Positions 15,100-23,903 of a stretch of DNA of 64,000 nucleotides are shown piece by piece. Position numbers and translations under genes: made by a program. Each line of letters begins with the position of its first letter. The first letter of the stretch is position 1. Under the pieces are notes generated by a model that was given only the letters and a program-made list of their open reading frames with translations, had not been told where the DNA came from and did not search any database. This DNA is from Rubrobacter xylanophilus DSM 9941 (GTDB taxonomy: Bacteria; Actinomycetota; Rubrobacteria; Rubrobacterales; Rubrobacteraceae): assembly GCF_000014185.1 (NCBI RefSeq), contig NC_008148.1, positions 2,398,001-2,462,000 on the forward strand, read 5' to 3'.

Positions 15100-16512
15100 A
15101 TGGCGGATAGGGTCATCGAGCGGATCTCGGAGTACGTCTGCACCTACGAGCCGCAGAGCCCCCTGGCGCGCGAGACGGCCCGCTACTGCCTGATGGACTC
15201 CATCGGGTGCGCGCTGCTCGCGCTGCGCTACCCGGAGTGCGCCAAGCTGCTGGGCCCCGCGGTGCCGGGTACGGTGGTGCCGCACGGCTCGCGGGTGCCG
15301 GGCACCCCCTACGAGCTCGACCCCGTGAAGGCCGCCTTCGACATCGGATCCGCCATCCGCTGGCTCGACTACAACGACACCTGGCTCGCCGCCGAGTGGG
15401 GCCACCCCTCGGACAACCTCGGCGCGATCCTCGCGGTCTCGGACCACCTGAGCCGCAGCCGGCGGGCGCGGGGCGAGGAGCCCCTCTACGTGCGCGACGT
15501 CCTCTCCGCCGCGATAGAGGCGCACGAGATACAGGGGGTCCTCGCGCTCGAGAACGCGTTCAACCGGGTGGGCCTCGACCACGTGCTCCTGGTGCGGGTC
15601 GCCTCGGCGGCGGTGGCGACGCGCCTGCTCGGGGGCGGGCGCGAGGAGGTCGAGAGCGCCGTCTCGGGCGCGTTCATAGACGGCGGGCCGCTTCGCACCT
15701 ACCGCCACGCCCCCAACGTGGGCAGCAGGAAGTCCTGGGCCGCGGGCGACGCGACGAGCCGGGGAGTGAGGCTCGCGATGATGGCCGTCTCCGGCGAGAT
15801 GAGCTACCCGAAGGCGCTCTCCGCCGAGGGGTGGGGCTTTCAGGATGCCCTCTTCGGGGGGAAGGAGATAGAGCTCGCCCGCCCGTTCGGCAGCTACGTG
15901 ATGGAGAACGTGCTCTTCAAGATCTCCTTCCCCGCCGAGTTCCACGCCCAGACCGCGGCCGAGGCCGCCCTCCGGCTGCACCCGGAGGTCAGGGACAGGC
16001 TGGGGGAGATAGAGCGCGTCGAGATCACCACCCAGGAGCCTGCGATGAGGATCATCGCCAAGGAGGGCCCGCTCAACAACCCCGCCGACCGCGACCACTG
16101 CATCCAGTACATAACCGCCGTCGGGCTGATCTTCGGCGAGATCACCGCCGACTCCTACGAGGACTCCTTCGCGAAAGACCCCCGCATAGACGAGCTCCGG
16201 GCGAAGACGACCGTCGCCGAGGACGAGCGCTACAGCCGGGACTACCTCGACCCGGACAAGCGCTCGATCGCCAACGCGGTGCAGGTCTTCTTCCGCGACG
16301 GCTCCTCGACGGAGAAGGTCGAGGTGGAGTACCCCATCGGCCACCGCAGGCGGCGGGAGGAGGGCATCCCGCTGCTGGAGGAGAAGTTCCGCGCCAACGC
16401 CGCAACCCGGCTCCCGAAGAAGAAGCTCTCGGCGCTCAAGGAGCTCTTCTCCGAGCAGGGGCGGCTGGAGGAGACCCCGGTCGACGAGCTGATGGGCCTG
16501 CTCGCGATGTAG
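15100..16512 (+). CDS. prpD: 2-methylcitrate dehydratase PrpD (MmgE/PrpD family)
   Basis: Dehydrates 2-methylcitrate to 2-methyl-cis-aconitate. It has 470 residues. Family motifs include [41 protein letters not shown] and [19 protein letters not shown]. The ATG at 15100 is preceded by GGAGGAGCGCTAGGA and lies two bases after the prpC stop; a longer open frame upstream is the overlap with prpC. It completes the prpBCD operon. The hydratase step to methylisocitrate would need an aconitase from elsewhere in the genome. Confidence 0.93.
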   Translation: MADRVIERISEYVCTYEPQSPLARETARYCLMDSIGCALLALRYPECAKLLGPAVPGTVVPHGSRVPGTPYELDPVKAAFDIGSAIRWLDYNDTWLAAEWGHPSDNLGAILAVSDHLSRSRRARGEEPLYVRDVLSAAIEAHEIQGVLALENAFNRVGLDHVLLVRVASAAVATRLLGGGREEVESAVSGAFIDGGPLRTYRHAPNVGSRKSWAAGDATSRGVRLAMMAVSGEMSYPKALSAEGWGFQDALFGGKEIELARPFGSYVMENVLFKISFPAEFHAQTAAEAALRLHPEVRDRLGEIERVEITTQEPAMRIIAKEGPLNNPADRDHCIQYITAVGLIFGEITADSYEDSFAKDPRIDELRAKTTVAEDERYSRDYLDPDKRSIANAVQVFFRDGSSTEKVEVEYPIGHRRRREEGIPLLEEKFRANAATRLPKKKLSALKELFSEQGRLEETPVDELMGLLAM

Positions 16513-16550
16513 CCGCGGGCGGGGGTCTTCGGGCAGAGCGCTCCCGCGGC
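16512..16550 (+). terminator. possible terminator after prpD
   Basis: An 8-bp inverted repeat GCCGCGGG (16512-16519) and CCCGCGGC (16543-16550) starts at the prpD stop codon. The loop is 23 bases and no T tract follows. Confidence 0.4.
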
Positions 16551-16555
16551 GGAGC

Positions 16556-16584
16556 TTGACAGCGCAACCCTGCGGGGATATGGT
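16556..16584 (+). promoter_or_regulatory. promoter of acoABCX operon
   Basis: A perfect TTGACA (16556-16561) is followed after 17 bases by TATGGT (16579-16584). The acoA ATG is 38 bases downstream behind AAAGGAGGCGCC. Confidence 0.8.
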
Positions 16585-16622
16585 GGCCCTTGCCTCGAGG
16601 TTGAAAGGGGAAAGGAGGCGCC

Positions 16623-17618
16623 ATGACCGAGGTTGCCGGCGCGCGGGAGCTCGGCAGGGAGCAGCTCCTCGACGCCTACCGCACGATGCGCACCATCCGG
16701 GAGTTCGAGGAGCGGCTGCACGTGGAGTTCGCCACCGGCGAGATCCCCGGCTTCGTGCACCTCTACGCGGGCGAGGAGGCCATAGCCGCCGGCGTCTGTG
16801 CCCACCTGGACGAGGACGACTACATCGCCTCCACCCACCGCGGGCACGGCCACGCCATCGCCAAGGGCTGCGACGTCAAGGCGATGATGAAGGAGATCTA
16901 CGGCAAGGCCGAGGGCATCTGCCACGGCAAGGGCGGCAGCATGCACATCGCCGATCTGGACAAGGGGATGCTCGGGGCCAACGGGATCGTCGGCGGGGGG
17001 CCGCCGCTGGTGTGCGGGGCCGGGCTCTCCGCCAAGGTGCGCGGCACCCGGCAGGTGGCGGTCTCCTTCACCGGGGACGGGGGCTCCAACCAGGGCACCT
17101 TTCTGGAGAGCCTCAACCTCGCCGCCGTCTGGGGGCTGCCCTGCGTCTTCGTGGTCGAGAACAACGGCTACGCCGAGGCCACCTCGACCAACTTCTCCGT
17201 CCGGGGGCTGGACATCGCCAAGAGGGCCGACGGCTTCGGCATCCCCGGGGTGGTGGTGGACGGGCACGACTTCTTCGCCGTCCACGAGGCGGCGGGCGAG
17301 GCCGTAGAGCGCGCGCGAAACGGCGGCGGCCCCACCCTCATCGAGTGCAAGGTCAACCGCTACTACGGGCACTTCGAGGGCGACGCACAGACCTACCGCG
17401 CCCCGAACGAGGTCGAGGAGATAAGGCGGGAGAAGGACTGCCTGATGCTCTTCAGGCGGCGCGTCGTCTCGGCCGGGCTCGTCGAGGAGGAGGAGCTGGA
17501 CCGCATAGACGACGAGGTCAGGAACCTCATAGACGAGGCCGTGGAGGAGGCCAAGGCGGCCCCGGACCCCTCCCCGGAGGAGCTGCTCACCGACGTGTAC
17601 GTCAGCTACCAGGGCTAG
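16623..17618 (+). CDS. acoA: 2-oxoacid/acetoin dehydrogenase E1 alpha subunit
   Basis: Thiamine-pyrophosphate-dependent E1 alpha of 331 residues. The TPP motif begins at GDGGSNQGTFLESLNL (Gly151-Asp152) and ends in VVENNGYA. HRGHGHAIAKG and HGKGGSMHI form the usual active-site region. The AcoA reading rests on the downstream lipoyl-hydrolase fusion and AcoX gene, which are hallmarks of the acetoin dehydrogenase system; a pyruvate dehydrogenase-type role is the alternative. First gene of the operon, with its own consensus promoter and thiamine genes nearby upstream. Confidence 0.9.
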   Translation: MTEVAGARELGREQLLDAYRTMRTIREFEERLHVEFATGEIPGFVHLYAGEEAIAAGVCAHLDEDDYIASTHRGHGHAIAKGCDVKAMMKEIYGKAEGICHGKGGSMHIADLDKGMLGANGIVGGGPPLVCGAGLSAKVRGTRQVAVSFTGDGGSNQGTFLESLNLAAVWGLPCVFVVENNGYAEATSTNFSVRGLDIAKRADGFGIPGVVVDGHDFFAVHEAAGEAVERARNGGGPTLIECKVNRYYGHFEGDAQTYRAPNEVEEIRREKDCLMLFRRRVVSAGLVEEEELDRIDDEVRNLIDEAVEEAKAAPDPSPEELLTDVYVSYQG

Positions 17619-17653
17619 AAGGGCCGCCCTCTGCGAGCGGGAGGAGAGGAGAG

Positions 17654-18673
17654 ATGGCGCGCAGGATAACCTTCATGCAGGCGATAAACGAGGCGCTCCG
17701 GCAGGAGATGGAGCGCGACGAGACCGTGGTGGTCTTCGGGGAGGACAACGCCGGCGGCGCGGGGGCACCGGGCGAGGACGACGCCTGGGGCGGCGTCATG
17801 GGCGTCACCAAGGGTCTCTACCCCTCCTTCCCCGGCCGCGTGCTCGACACCCCGATAAGCGAGTCGGCGTTTATCGGGGCGGCGGCGGGGGCGGCGTGCT
17901 CGGGGCTGAGGCCGGTCGCCGAGCTGATGTTCGTGGACTTCATGGGGGTCTGCTTCGACCAGATCTTCAACCAGGCCGCCAAGTTCCGCTACATGTTCGG
18001 CGGCAAGGCCAAGACCCCGATGGTCATAAGAACGATGTACGGGGCGGGCATCCGGGCCGCGAGCCAGCACTCCCAGAGCCTCTACCCCATCTTCACGCAC
18101 ATCCCCGGCCTGAAGGTCGTGGTGCCGTCGAACCCCTACGACGCCAAGGGGCTCATGATCGCCTCGATCCGGGACGACGACCCCGTGATCTTCTTCGAGA
18201 ACAAGGTGCTCTACCAGATGGAGGGCGAGGTCCCCGAGGAGCCCTACGCGATCCCCCTGGGCGAGGCCGAGTACGTGCGCGAGGGCGAGGACGTCACGAT
18301 AGTCGCCATAGGCCGCATGGTCTCCATGGCCGAGCAGGCCGCCGAGGCGCTCGCGGACGAGGGCATCGAGTGCGAGATCATCGACCCCCGCACCACCTCG
18401 CCGCTGGACACCGAGACGGTCTTCGAGTCGGTGGAGAACACGGGAAGGCTCGTGGTCGTGGACGAGTCCAACCCGCGTTGCAGCCTCGCCGCGGACATCT
18501 GCGCCCTGGTCGCCCAGGAGCGCTTCGAAGACCTGAAGGCCGCGCCGAAGATGGTGACCGCCCCCCACACCCCGCCGCCCTTCAGCCCGGCCCTCGAGGA
18601 CCTCTACGTGCCGGACCCGGAGCGGATAGCCGCCGCCGTGCGCGAGGTCGCCGGCGCGGGCGCCCGGGCGTAA
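17654..18673 (+). CDS. acoB: 2-oxoacid/acetoin dehydrogenase E1 beta subunit
   Basis: Transketolase-like beta subunit of 339 residues pairing with the product of the preceding gene. Motifs: FMQAINEALRQEMERDETVVVFGEDN, LDTPISESAFIGAAAGAA, and the C-terminal transketolase domain with EIIDPRTTSPLDTETVFESV. It starts 35 bases after acoA with GGAGAGGAGAG before ATG. An acidic Gly/Asp insertion (AGGAGAPGEDDAWGG) near residue 33 is unusual but in frame. Confidence 0.9.
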   Translation: MARRITFMQAINEALRQEMERDETVVVFGEDNAGGAGAPGEDDAWGGVMGVTKGLYPSFPGRVLDTPISESAFIGAAAGAACSGLRPVAELMFVDFMGVCFDQIFNQAAKFRYMFGGKAKTPMVIRTMYGAGIRAASQHSQSLYPIFTHIPGLKVVVPSNPYDAKGLMIASIRDDDPVIFFENKVLYQMEGEVPEEPYAIPLGEAEYVREGEDVTIVAIGRMVSMAEQAAEALADEGIECEIIDPRTTSPLDTETVFESVENTGRLVVVDESNPRCSLAADICALVAQERFEDLKAAPKMVTAPHTPPPFSPALEDLYVPDPERIAAAVREVAGAGARA

Positions 18674-18683
18674 GGGACCGCGC

Positions 18684-19793
18684 GTGAGCGAGACCCGGCA
18701 GATAACGAAGCTCGGCATGCCCAAGTGGGGCCTCACCATGACAGAGGGGACGGTCGTGCGGTGGCTCGTCGAGGAGGGGGCCGAGCTCGAGAGCGGCGAC
18801 GAGGTCGTCGAGGTCGAGAGCGAGAAGATAAACAACGCCGTGGAGTCCCCCGCCGCGGGCGTGCTCCGGCGCCGGGTGGCGCAGGAAGGCGAGGTGGTAC
18901 CGGTGGGGGGCCTGCTCGGCGTCATAGCCGACCCCTCCGTCCCAGATCCGGAGATAGACGCCTTTATAGAGGAGTTTCGCTCCACCTTCGTCCCGGAGGA
19001 GGAAGAGGCCGCCGGCCCGGAGCCGCAGAGGACGGAGGTCGGCGGCAGGAGCATCCAGTACCTCGCGATGGGCGAGGGCGAGCCTCCCCTGGTGCTGGTG
19101 CACGGCTTCGGCGGCGACATAAACATCTTCGTCTTCAACCAGCAGGCTCTGGCCTCCGACCGCGCCGTCTACGCCCTGGACCTCCCGGGCCACGGCGGCT
19201 CCTCCAAGGACGTGGGGAGGGGGGATCTGGGCTTCTTCGTCGCGGTGGTCGAGGGGTTCATGGACACCCTCGGGATAGAGCGGGCCCACCTGGCGGGCCA
19301 CTCCATGGGCGGCGCCGTAGCCGCGTCGTTCGCGCTCGCGCACCCCGAGAGGGTCGCCTCGCTCGTGCTAGTCGCCAGCGCCGGGCTCGGGGAGGAGATC
19401 AACGGCGAGTACATCGAGGGCTTTATCGCGGCCAACCGGCGCCGCGAGATGCGCGACGTGCTCGGGATGCTCTTCGCCGACCCGGAGCTGGTCACCCGGG
19501 ACCTGGTCAACGACGTGCTGGCGTACAAGCGCCTCGACGGCGTGGAGGAGGCGCTGCGGACCGTCGCCGGCAGCCTCTTCCCCGGGGGGCGTCAGGCGCG
19601 GGTGCTGGACCTCTCGGGCCTGGAGGTCCCGGTGCTGGCGATCTGGGGCTCGGAGGACAGGATCGTCCCGGCCGCCCACGCGGGGAACCTGCCCGACGCA
19701 GCGCACGTCGAGATCCTGGAGGGCCGGGGGCATATGGTGCACATGGAGGCCGCCGGCGAGGTGAACCGCCTCATCTCCCGGTTCGTTGGCTGA
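18684..19793 (+). CDS. acoC: AcoC-type E2: lipoyl domain fused to alpha/beta hydrolase
   Basis: Residues 1-80 are a lipoyl carrier domain with the modified Lys48 in VESEKINN. A linker rich in Glu and Pro follows. Residues 110-369 are an alpha/beta hydrolase with VLVHGFGGD, the nucleophile Ser207 in GHSMGG, and Asp/His in WGSEDRIVP and GRGHMVHME. This is the architecture of the acetoin dehydrogenase acetyltransferase component (AcoC), which lacks the E1/E3-binding domain of normal E2 proteins. Ten bases after acoB. E3 (lipoamide dehydrogenase) is not encoded here. Confidence 0.9.
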   Translation: MSETRQITKLGMPKWGLTMTEGTVVRWLVEEGAELESGDEVVEVESEKINNAVESPAAGVLRRRVAQEGEVVPVGGLLGVIADPSVPDPEIDAFIEEFRSTFVPEEEEAAGPEPQRTEVGGRSIQYLAMGEGEPPLVLVHGFGGDINIFVFNQQALASDRAVYALDLPGHGGSSKDVGRGDLGFFVAVVEGFMDTLGIERAHLAGHSMGGAVAASFALAHPERVASLVLVASAGLGEEINGEYIEGFIAANRRREMRDVLGMLFADPELVTRDLVNDVLAYKRLDGVEEALRTVAGSLFPGGRQARVLDLSGLEVPVLAIWGSEDRIVPAAHAGNLPDAAHVEILEGRGHMVHMEAAGEVNRLISRFVG

Positions 19794-20799
19794 GACGGCC
19801 GTCGGCGTCGTCGCGAACCCGGCCTCGGGGCGCGACATCCGGCGGCTGGTGGCCGGGGCCTCGGTCTTCGACAACGCCGAGAAGGGCAACATGGTCTTCC
19901 GCCTCATGGTGGGCCTCGGGGCGGCGGGCGTCGGGCGCGTCCTGATGATGCCCGCGGCCTCCGGGCTCTACGACGCCCTGGAGCGCAACCTCCGCAGCCA
20001 CGGGAGAGGAGCCGGCCTGCCGGAGCTCGAGCTCCTGGAGATGCCCCTCCGCCACGACGCCCGGGACACCGTGGAGGCCGTGGAGCGCATGTGCGGACGG
20101 GGCGTGGCCGCGATCGTGGTGCTCGGCGGCGACGGAACGAGCCGCCTCGTGGCCCGCCACTGCGGGGATATTCCCCTCTGCCCCCTCTCCACCGGCACCA
20201 ACAATGCCTTCCCGGAGATGCGGGAGGCGACGGTGGCCGGGATCGCCACCGGGCTCGTGGCCACGGGCCGGCTGCGGACGCTGCGGCGGGAGAAGGTGCT
20301 CCGGGTGCGCGTGAACGGGGAGGACGGCCGCGGCGACTGCGCGCTCGTGGACGTGGCGGCGAGCGGCGAGCGCTTTGTGGGGGCCCGCGCGCTCTGGAGG
20401 CCGGAGTCCGTCCACGAGATCGTCGTGGCCTCCGCCTCCCCGGACGCGGTGGGCCTCTCCGCGGTGGCCGGGCTGCTGGACCCCCTCCCGCGGGAGGCCC
20501 CCTACGGGCTGCACCTCCGCCTGGCGCCGCCCGAGAAGGCCCGGCGCGTGCTGAGCGTCCCCATAGCCCCGGGGCTCGTCGTCCCGGTGGGGATCGCCGG
20601 GGCCAGGAGGGTGCCCCTGGGCGAGGAGGTGGAGCTCGAGCCCCGGGCGGGGGTCGTCGCCCTCGACGGCGAGCGGGAGATAGAGCGCGGTCCCGAAGAC
20701 CGCGTGAGCGTCGTGCCGGACGGCGGGGGGCCGCTCGTGGTGGACGTAGCGGCCGCGATGCGCCAGGCCGCGCGGAAGGGGCTGCTGGAAGGGGGATGA
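19786..20799 (+). CDS. acoX: AcoX-like NAD-kinase-fold protein
   Basis: A 337-residue protein with the ATP-NAD kinase/diacylglycerol-kinase-type signature: VGVVANPASGRDIRRLV at the N-terminus, VVLGGDGTSRLVARH near residue 108, and STGTNNAFPE after it. AcoX proteins of acetoin operons belong to this group; their biochemical role is still unclear. The only usable start is TTG 19786, overlapping the end of acoC by eight bases, which implies translational coupling. The gene order acoA-acoB-acoC-acoX places acoX last, while in several characterised operons it is first. Confidence 0.85.
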   Translation: MAETAVGVVANPASGRDIRRLVAGASVFDNAEKGNMVFRLMVGLGAAGVGRVLMMPAASGLYDALERNLRSHGRGAGLPELELLEMPLRHDARDTVEAVERMCGRGVAAIVVLGGDGTSRLVARHCGDIPLCPLSTGTNNAFPEMREATVAGIATGLVATGRLRTLRREKVLRVRVNGEDGRGDCALVDVAASGERFVGARALWRPESVHEIVVASASPDAVGLSAVAGLLDPLPREAPYGLHLRLAPPEKARRVLSVPIAPGLVVPVGIAGARRVPLGEEVELEPRAGVVALDGEREIERGPEDRVSVVPDGGGPLVVDVAAAMRQAARKGLLEGG

Positions 20800-20856
20800 G
20801 CCCGGATGCCGGGCCGGGGCGCCCTCGGGCAGCCCCCGGCGCACCGCATCGCCGAG

Positions 20857-20874
20857 GAGGCCGCCGGCGGCCTC
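20857..20874. terminator. hairpin between convergent acoX and cyclase genes
   Basis: A GC-rich palindrome (20857-20874) with CCGG at its centre lies in the 91-bp gap between the two stop codons. Confidence 0.45.
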
Positions 20875-20890
20875 GGGGGACAGCCTCGCG

Positions 20891-21694
20891 CTACCAGCTT
20901 GCCACCGCCAGCGGCCGCACCGGGGAGCCCGTCGCCCCGACCAGCTTGAGCGGGGTGCAGACAAAGCGGAAGCGTTGCGCCCCGGCGGCGGCCAGCTCCT
21001 CCAGCATGAGGTTCTCGATGATGTAGATGCCGTGCCGGGCGAGCAGGATGAGGTGCCCCGGGAGGTTGCAGCCGAGCTCCGGGTCCTTCACCCCCGGCAC
21101 ATCCCAGGCCATGTTGTCCGCCCCCACGGCCAGCGGGCGGCCCCCCGCCAGCCAGCGCGAGGCGCCGGCTGAGACCCCGGGTCCGGCCAGGTAGCGCTCC
21201 GGGTCGTCCCAGTGGCGGGCGTTGCCGGTGCGCACGAGCACCACGCTGCCGGGCTCCACGGCCACTCCCTGCCGCAGGCAGCACTCCTCCAGGTCCTCCG
21301 CGCTCACCGCGTAGCCCGGCTCCAGGCAGTCCCTGCCCTTCGCCGTGGCCACGTCCAGCAGCACCCCCGGGGCGACGATGGGCGGTATCTCCTCCACCCC
21401 AAGCCGGGTAAAGCCGCGGGAGGTCTGCACGCGGCCGTCCACCGGGATGCCGCCGTAGAGCGTGAGCGCGTCCGACTGGTGGCAGAGGGCGTCGATGTGC
21501 GTCCCGGTGTGCTCCATGCAGATGATCACGCCGGAGGCGCTGGTGCGCGGTCCCCCCTCCTCCGGGTCGTACTCGTCCTCGTGGTGGCGGTGCAGGAGGT
21601 ACGAGTAGCCCGGCCGGTGCGAGGGGTAGACCGGCATCTCCGCGGTCCGCGGCTGCTCCAGGTCGAAGACCCTGACCCCTCCGGAACCTTGCAT
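20891..21694 (-). CDS. cyclase-family metal-dependent hydrolase (kynurenine-formamidase-like)
   Basis: A 267-residue protein of the cyclase/formamidase superfamily. The metal-binding signature HTGTHIDALCH lies near residue 61 and a second region is VLVRTGNARHWDDP. Members hydrolyse amides or formamides such as N-formylkynurenine, or isatin. It is divergent from the MFS/DUF1445/HyuAB operon, and the two promoters share the same short intergenic region, so an amide or imide substrate common to both is an attractive inference. GAGAGGAGG precedes the ATG. Confidence 0.85.
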   Translation of the reverse strand: MQGSGGVRVFDLEQPRTAEMPVYPSHRPGYSYLLHRHHEDEYDPEEGGPRTSASGVIICMEHTGTHIDALCHQSDALTLYGGIPVDGRVQTSRGFTRLGVEEIPPIVAPGVLLDVATAKGRDCLEPGYAVSAEDLEECCLRQGVAVEPGSVVLVRTGNARHWDDPERYLAGPGVSAGASRWLAGGRPLAVGADNMAWDVPGVKDPELGCNLPGHLILLARHGIYIIENLMLEELAAAGAQRFRFVCTPLKLVGATGSPVRPLAVASW

Positions 21695-21719
21695 GCGCTA
21701 CCTCCTCTCGTTTTCCCGC

Positions 21720-21749
21720 AGTGTCCCCGAAGCGGAGGCCCCGGGTCAA
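21720..21749 (-). promoter_or_regulatory. promoter of cyclase-family gene
   Basis: Minus-strand TTGACC (21749-21744) and GACACT (21725-21720) are 18 bases apart. It stands back to back with the MFS promoter; the two -35 boxes are only three bases apart. Confidence 0.5.
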
Positions 21750-21752
21750 CGC

Positions 21753-21781
21753 TTGACTGGGAGCGGGGAGGTGCCTAGCAT
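21753..21781 (+). promoter_or_regulatory. promoter of MFS-DUF1445-hyuAB operon
   Basis: TTGACT (21753-21758) and TAGCAT (21776-21781) are separated by 17 bases, 32 bases before the ATG. Confidence 0.65.
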
Positions 21782-21813
21782 CTCCTCAGGAGAGAGGCGG
21801 GAGGCGGCAGCGG

Positions 21814-23124
21814 ATGGCAGAGGCAGAGCGGCAGAGCGCGGCGGAGCGGGGCATCCTCAACCTGGAGTGGTACAGGTCGCTTCGGGGCAACGCGCGGCAC
21901 GCCTTCTGGGCGGCCTTCCTCGGGTGGGCGCTCGACGCCTTCGACTTCATGGTCCTCTCCTTCTCGCTCTCCGCCATAACCGCGACCTTCGCCCTCTCCT
22001 CCGGGCAGGCCGGGCTCATCGGGACGGTGACGCTCGTGGTCTCGGCGCTCGGCGGGGTGCTCGCCGGGGTGCTGGCGGACAGGATAGGGCGGGTGAAGAC
22101 CCTCATGATCACGGTGGCCGTCTTCTCGGTCTTCACCTTCCTCTCCGGTCTCGCCCAGAGCTACTGGCAGCTGCTTCTCTTCCGGTCGCTGCAGGGGCTG
22201 GGCTTCGGGGGCGAGTGGGCCGCGGGCGCCATCCTCCTGGCGGAGGTGTCCGACCCCGTGCAGCGGGGGCGGGTGCTCGGGGTGATACAGAGCGCCTGGG
22301 CCATCGGCTGGGGGCTCGCGGCGGTCGCGTTCACCGCGGTCTTCAGCCTGGCCGACCCCGAGCTGGCCTGGAGGATCCTCTTCTGGCTCGGTATCCTGCC
22401 GGCGCTCCTCATCCTCTACATCCGCGCCCGGGTGGAGGAGCCCCGCATCTGGGTGGAGACCAGCCGGGCCAGGCTCAGGAGGACCCGGGAGGCGATCGAG
22501 CGGGGCGCCACCGCCAACCCGCTCGTCCAGATCTTCCGGCGCGACCTGATCGGGACGACCGCCGCGGCCTCGCTCCTCTCCATCGGGGCCCAGGGCGGCT
22601 ACTACGCGATCTTCTTCTGGCTCCCCTCCTTCCTGGAGAGCGAGCGCAACCTGGAGGTGGTGGGCACCGGTTCCTACCTGGCCGTGGTGATAGCAGGGTC
22701 GTTTATCGGGTACGTGACGGCGGGCTACGTGCACGACTGGCTCGGCCGGAGGCCGACCTTCGCCCTGTTCTCCGTGCTGAGCGCCGTCCTGATCTTCCTG
22801 TACACCCGGATGCCCGAGGGGGCGAACACGCTGCTGCTCTTTCTGGGCTTCCCGCTGGGCTTCTTCGCCTCGGGGATCTTCAGCGGCTTCGGCTCCTTTC
22901 TGGCCGAGCTCTACCCGAGCCGGGCCCGCGGCGCGGGACAGGGGTTCTGCTACAACTTCGGGCGGGCGATGGGGGCCTTCTTCCCCACGATCATCGGGGT
23001 GCTCTCGGCGTCCATCGGGCTGGCCGGGGCCATCGGCTTCGGGGCGGCGGCCTACGGGCTGTGCCTCATAGCCCTGCTCCTGCTGCCCGAGACCCGCGGC
23101 AAGGAGCTGGTGGCGCTGGACTGA
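21814..23124 (+). CDS. MFS transporter, aromatic-acid/metabolite:H+ symporter type
   Basis: A 436-residue inner-membrane permease with about 12 hydrophobic segments. The loop 2-3 motif GVLADRIGRVKTL and the mirrored GYVHDWLGRRPTF after helix 7 mark the sugar/aromatic-acid porter branch. It is the first of four tightly packed genes; the next ATG overlaps its stop codon as ATGA. Its cargo is presumably the substrate of the downstream DUF1445 and HyuAB enzymes, such as 5-oxoproline, hydantoin, or a related carboxylate. Confidence 0.88.
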   Translation: MAEAERQSAAERGILNLEWYRSLRGNARHAFWAAFLGWALDAFDFMVLSFSLSAITATFALSSGQAGLIGTVTLVVSALGGVLAGVLADRIGRVKTLMITVAVFSVFTFLSGLAQSYWQLLLFRSLQGLGFGGEWAAGAILLAEVSDPVQRGRVLGVIQSAWAIGWGLAAVAFTAVFSLADPELAWRILFWLGILPALLILYIRARVEEPRIWVETSRARLRRTREAIERGATANPLVQIFRRDLIGTTAAASLLSIGAQGGYYAIFFWLPSFLESERNLEVVGTGSYLAVVIAGSFIGYVTAGYVHDWLGRRPTFALFSVLSAVLIFLYTRMPEGANTLLLFLGFPLGFFASGIFSGFGSFLAELYPSRARGAGQGFCYNFGRAMGAFFPTIIGVLSASIGLAGAIGFGAAAYGLCLIALLLLPETRGKELVALD

Positions 23125-23903
23125 TGGGAGCGCCGGGAGCGGCGGAGGCGCGGGAGAGGATCCGGCGGGGGGAGCACGCCGGGCCTACGGCGGGCCTCGC
23201 CCCCGGCTATGCCCAGGCGAACCTGGTGATCCTCCCCGAGGAGCACGCCCTGGACTTTCTCAGGTTCTGCGTGAGGAACCCGAAGCCCTGCCCGCTCCTG
23301 GAGGTCACCGACACGGGCTCCCCCGTCCCCCGGACCCTGGCCCCCGGGGCGGACCTGCGCACGGACGTGCCCCGCTACCGGGTCTACGAGCGCGGGAAAC
23401 TCGTCGAGGAGCCCGCGGACATCCTCCCCCGCTGGCGCGGGGACCTGGTCTGCTTTCTCCTGGGGTGCAGCTTCACCTTCGAGCGGGCGCTGCTGGCGGC
23501 GGGGCTCCGGCTGGCGCACGTGGAGCAGGGCAGGAACGTCCCCATGTACGTCACGAACCGGCGGTGCGCCCCCTCGGGGCCCTTCGCGGGACCGCTGGTG
23601 GTCAGCATGCGGCCCTACCGGCCGGAGGAGGTGCCGCGGGCCGTCTCCGTCTCCGCCCGCTACCCGGCGATGCACGGGGCACCGGTGCACGTCGGAAGGC
23701 CGGAGGCCCTGGGGATAAAAGACCTCGGCCGGCCGGATTTCGGCGACGCCGTGATCCTCGGCGAGGGCGAGATCCCCGTCTTCTGGGCCTGCGGGGTGAC
23801 CCCACAGGCGGTCGCGCTGCAGGCCGGGCTGCCGCTCGTGATCACCCACAGCCCGGGCCACATGTTCGTCACCGACCGCCGGGACGCGGAGTACGAGGTA
23901 TGA
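23124..23903 (+). CDS. DUF1445-family protein (putative hydro-lyase / D-glutamate cyclase-like)
   Basis: A 259-residue protein of the family that includes bacterial YcsI and the C-terminal part of mammalian D-glutamate cyclase. Typical stretches are GYAQANLVILPEEHALDFL, FCVRNPKPCPLLEVTD, FLLGCSFTFERALL, RNVPMYVTNRRC and ITHSPGHMFVTD. Its ATG overlaps the MFS stop, and its own stop overlaps the HyuA start, so the three are translationally coupled. If it interconverts D-glutamate and 5-oxo-D-proline, the next two genes would open the ring. This functional link is inference. Confidence 0.85.
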   Translation: MGAPGAAEARERIRRGEHAGPTAGLAPGYAQANLVILPEEHALDFLRFCVRNPKPCPLLEVTDTGSPVPRTLAPGADLRTDVPRYRVYERGKLVEEPADILPRWRGDLVCFLLGCSFTFERALLAAGLRLAHVEQGRNVPMYVTNRRCAPSGPFAGPLVVSMRPYRPEEVPRAVSVSARYPAMHGAPVHVGRPEALGIKDLGRPDFGDAVILGEGEIPVFWACGVTPQAVALQAGLPLVITHSPGHMFVTDRRDAEYEV

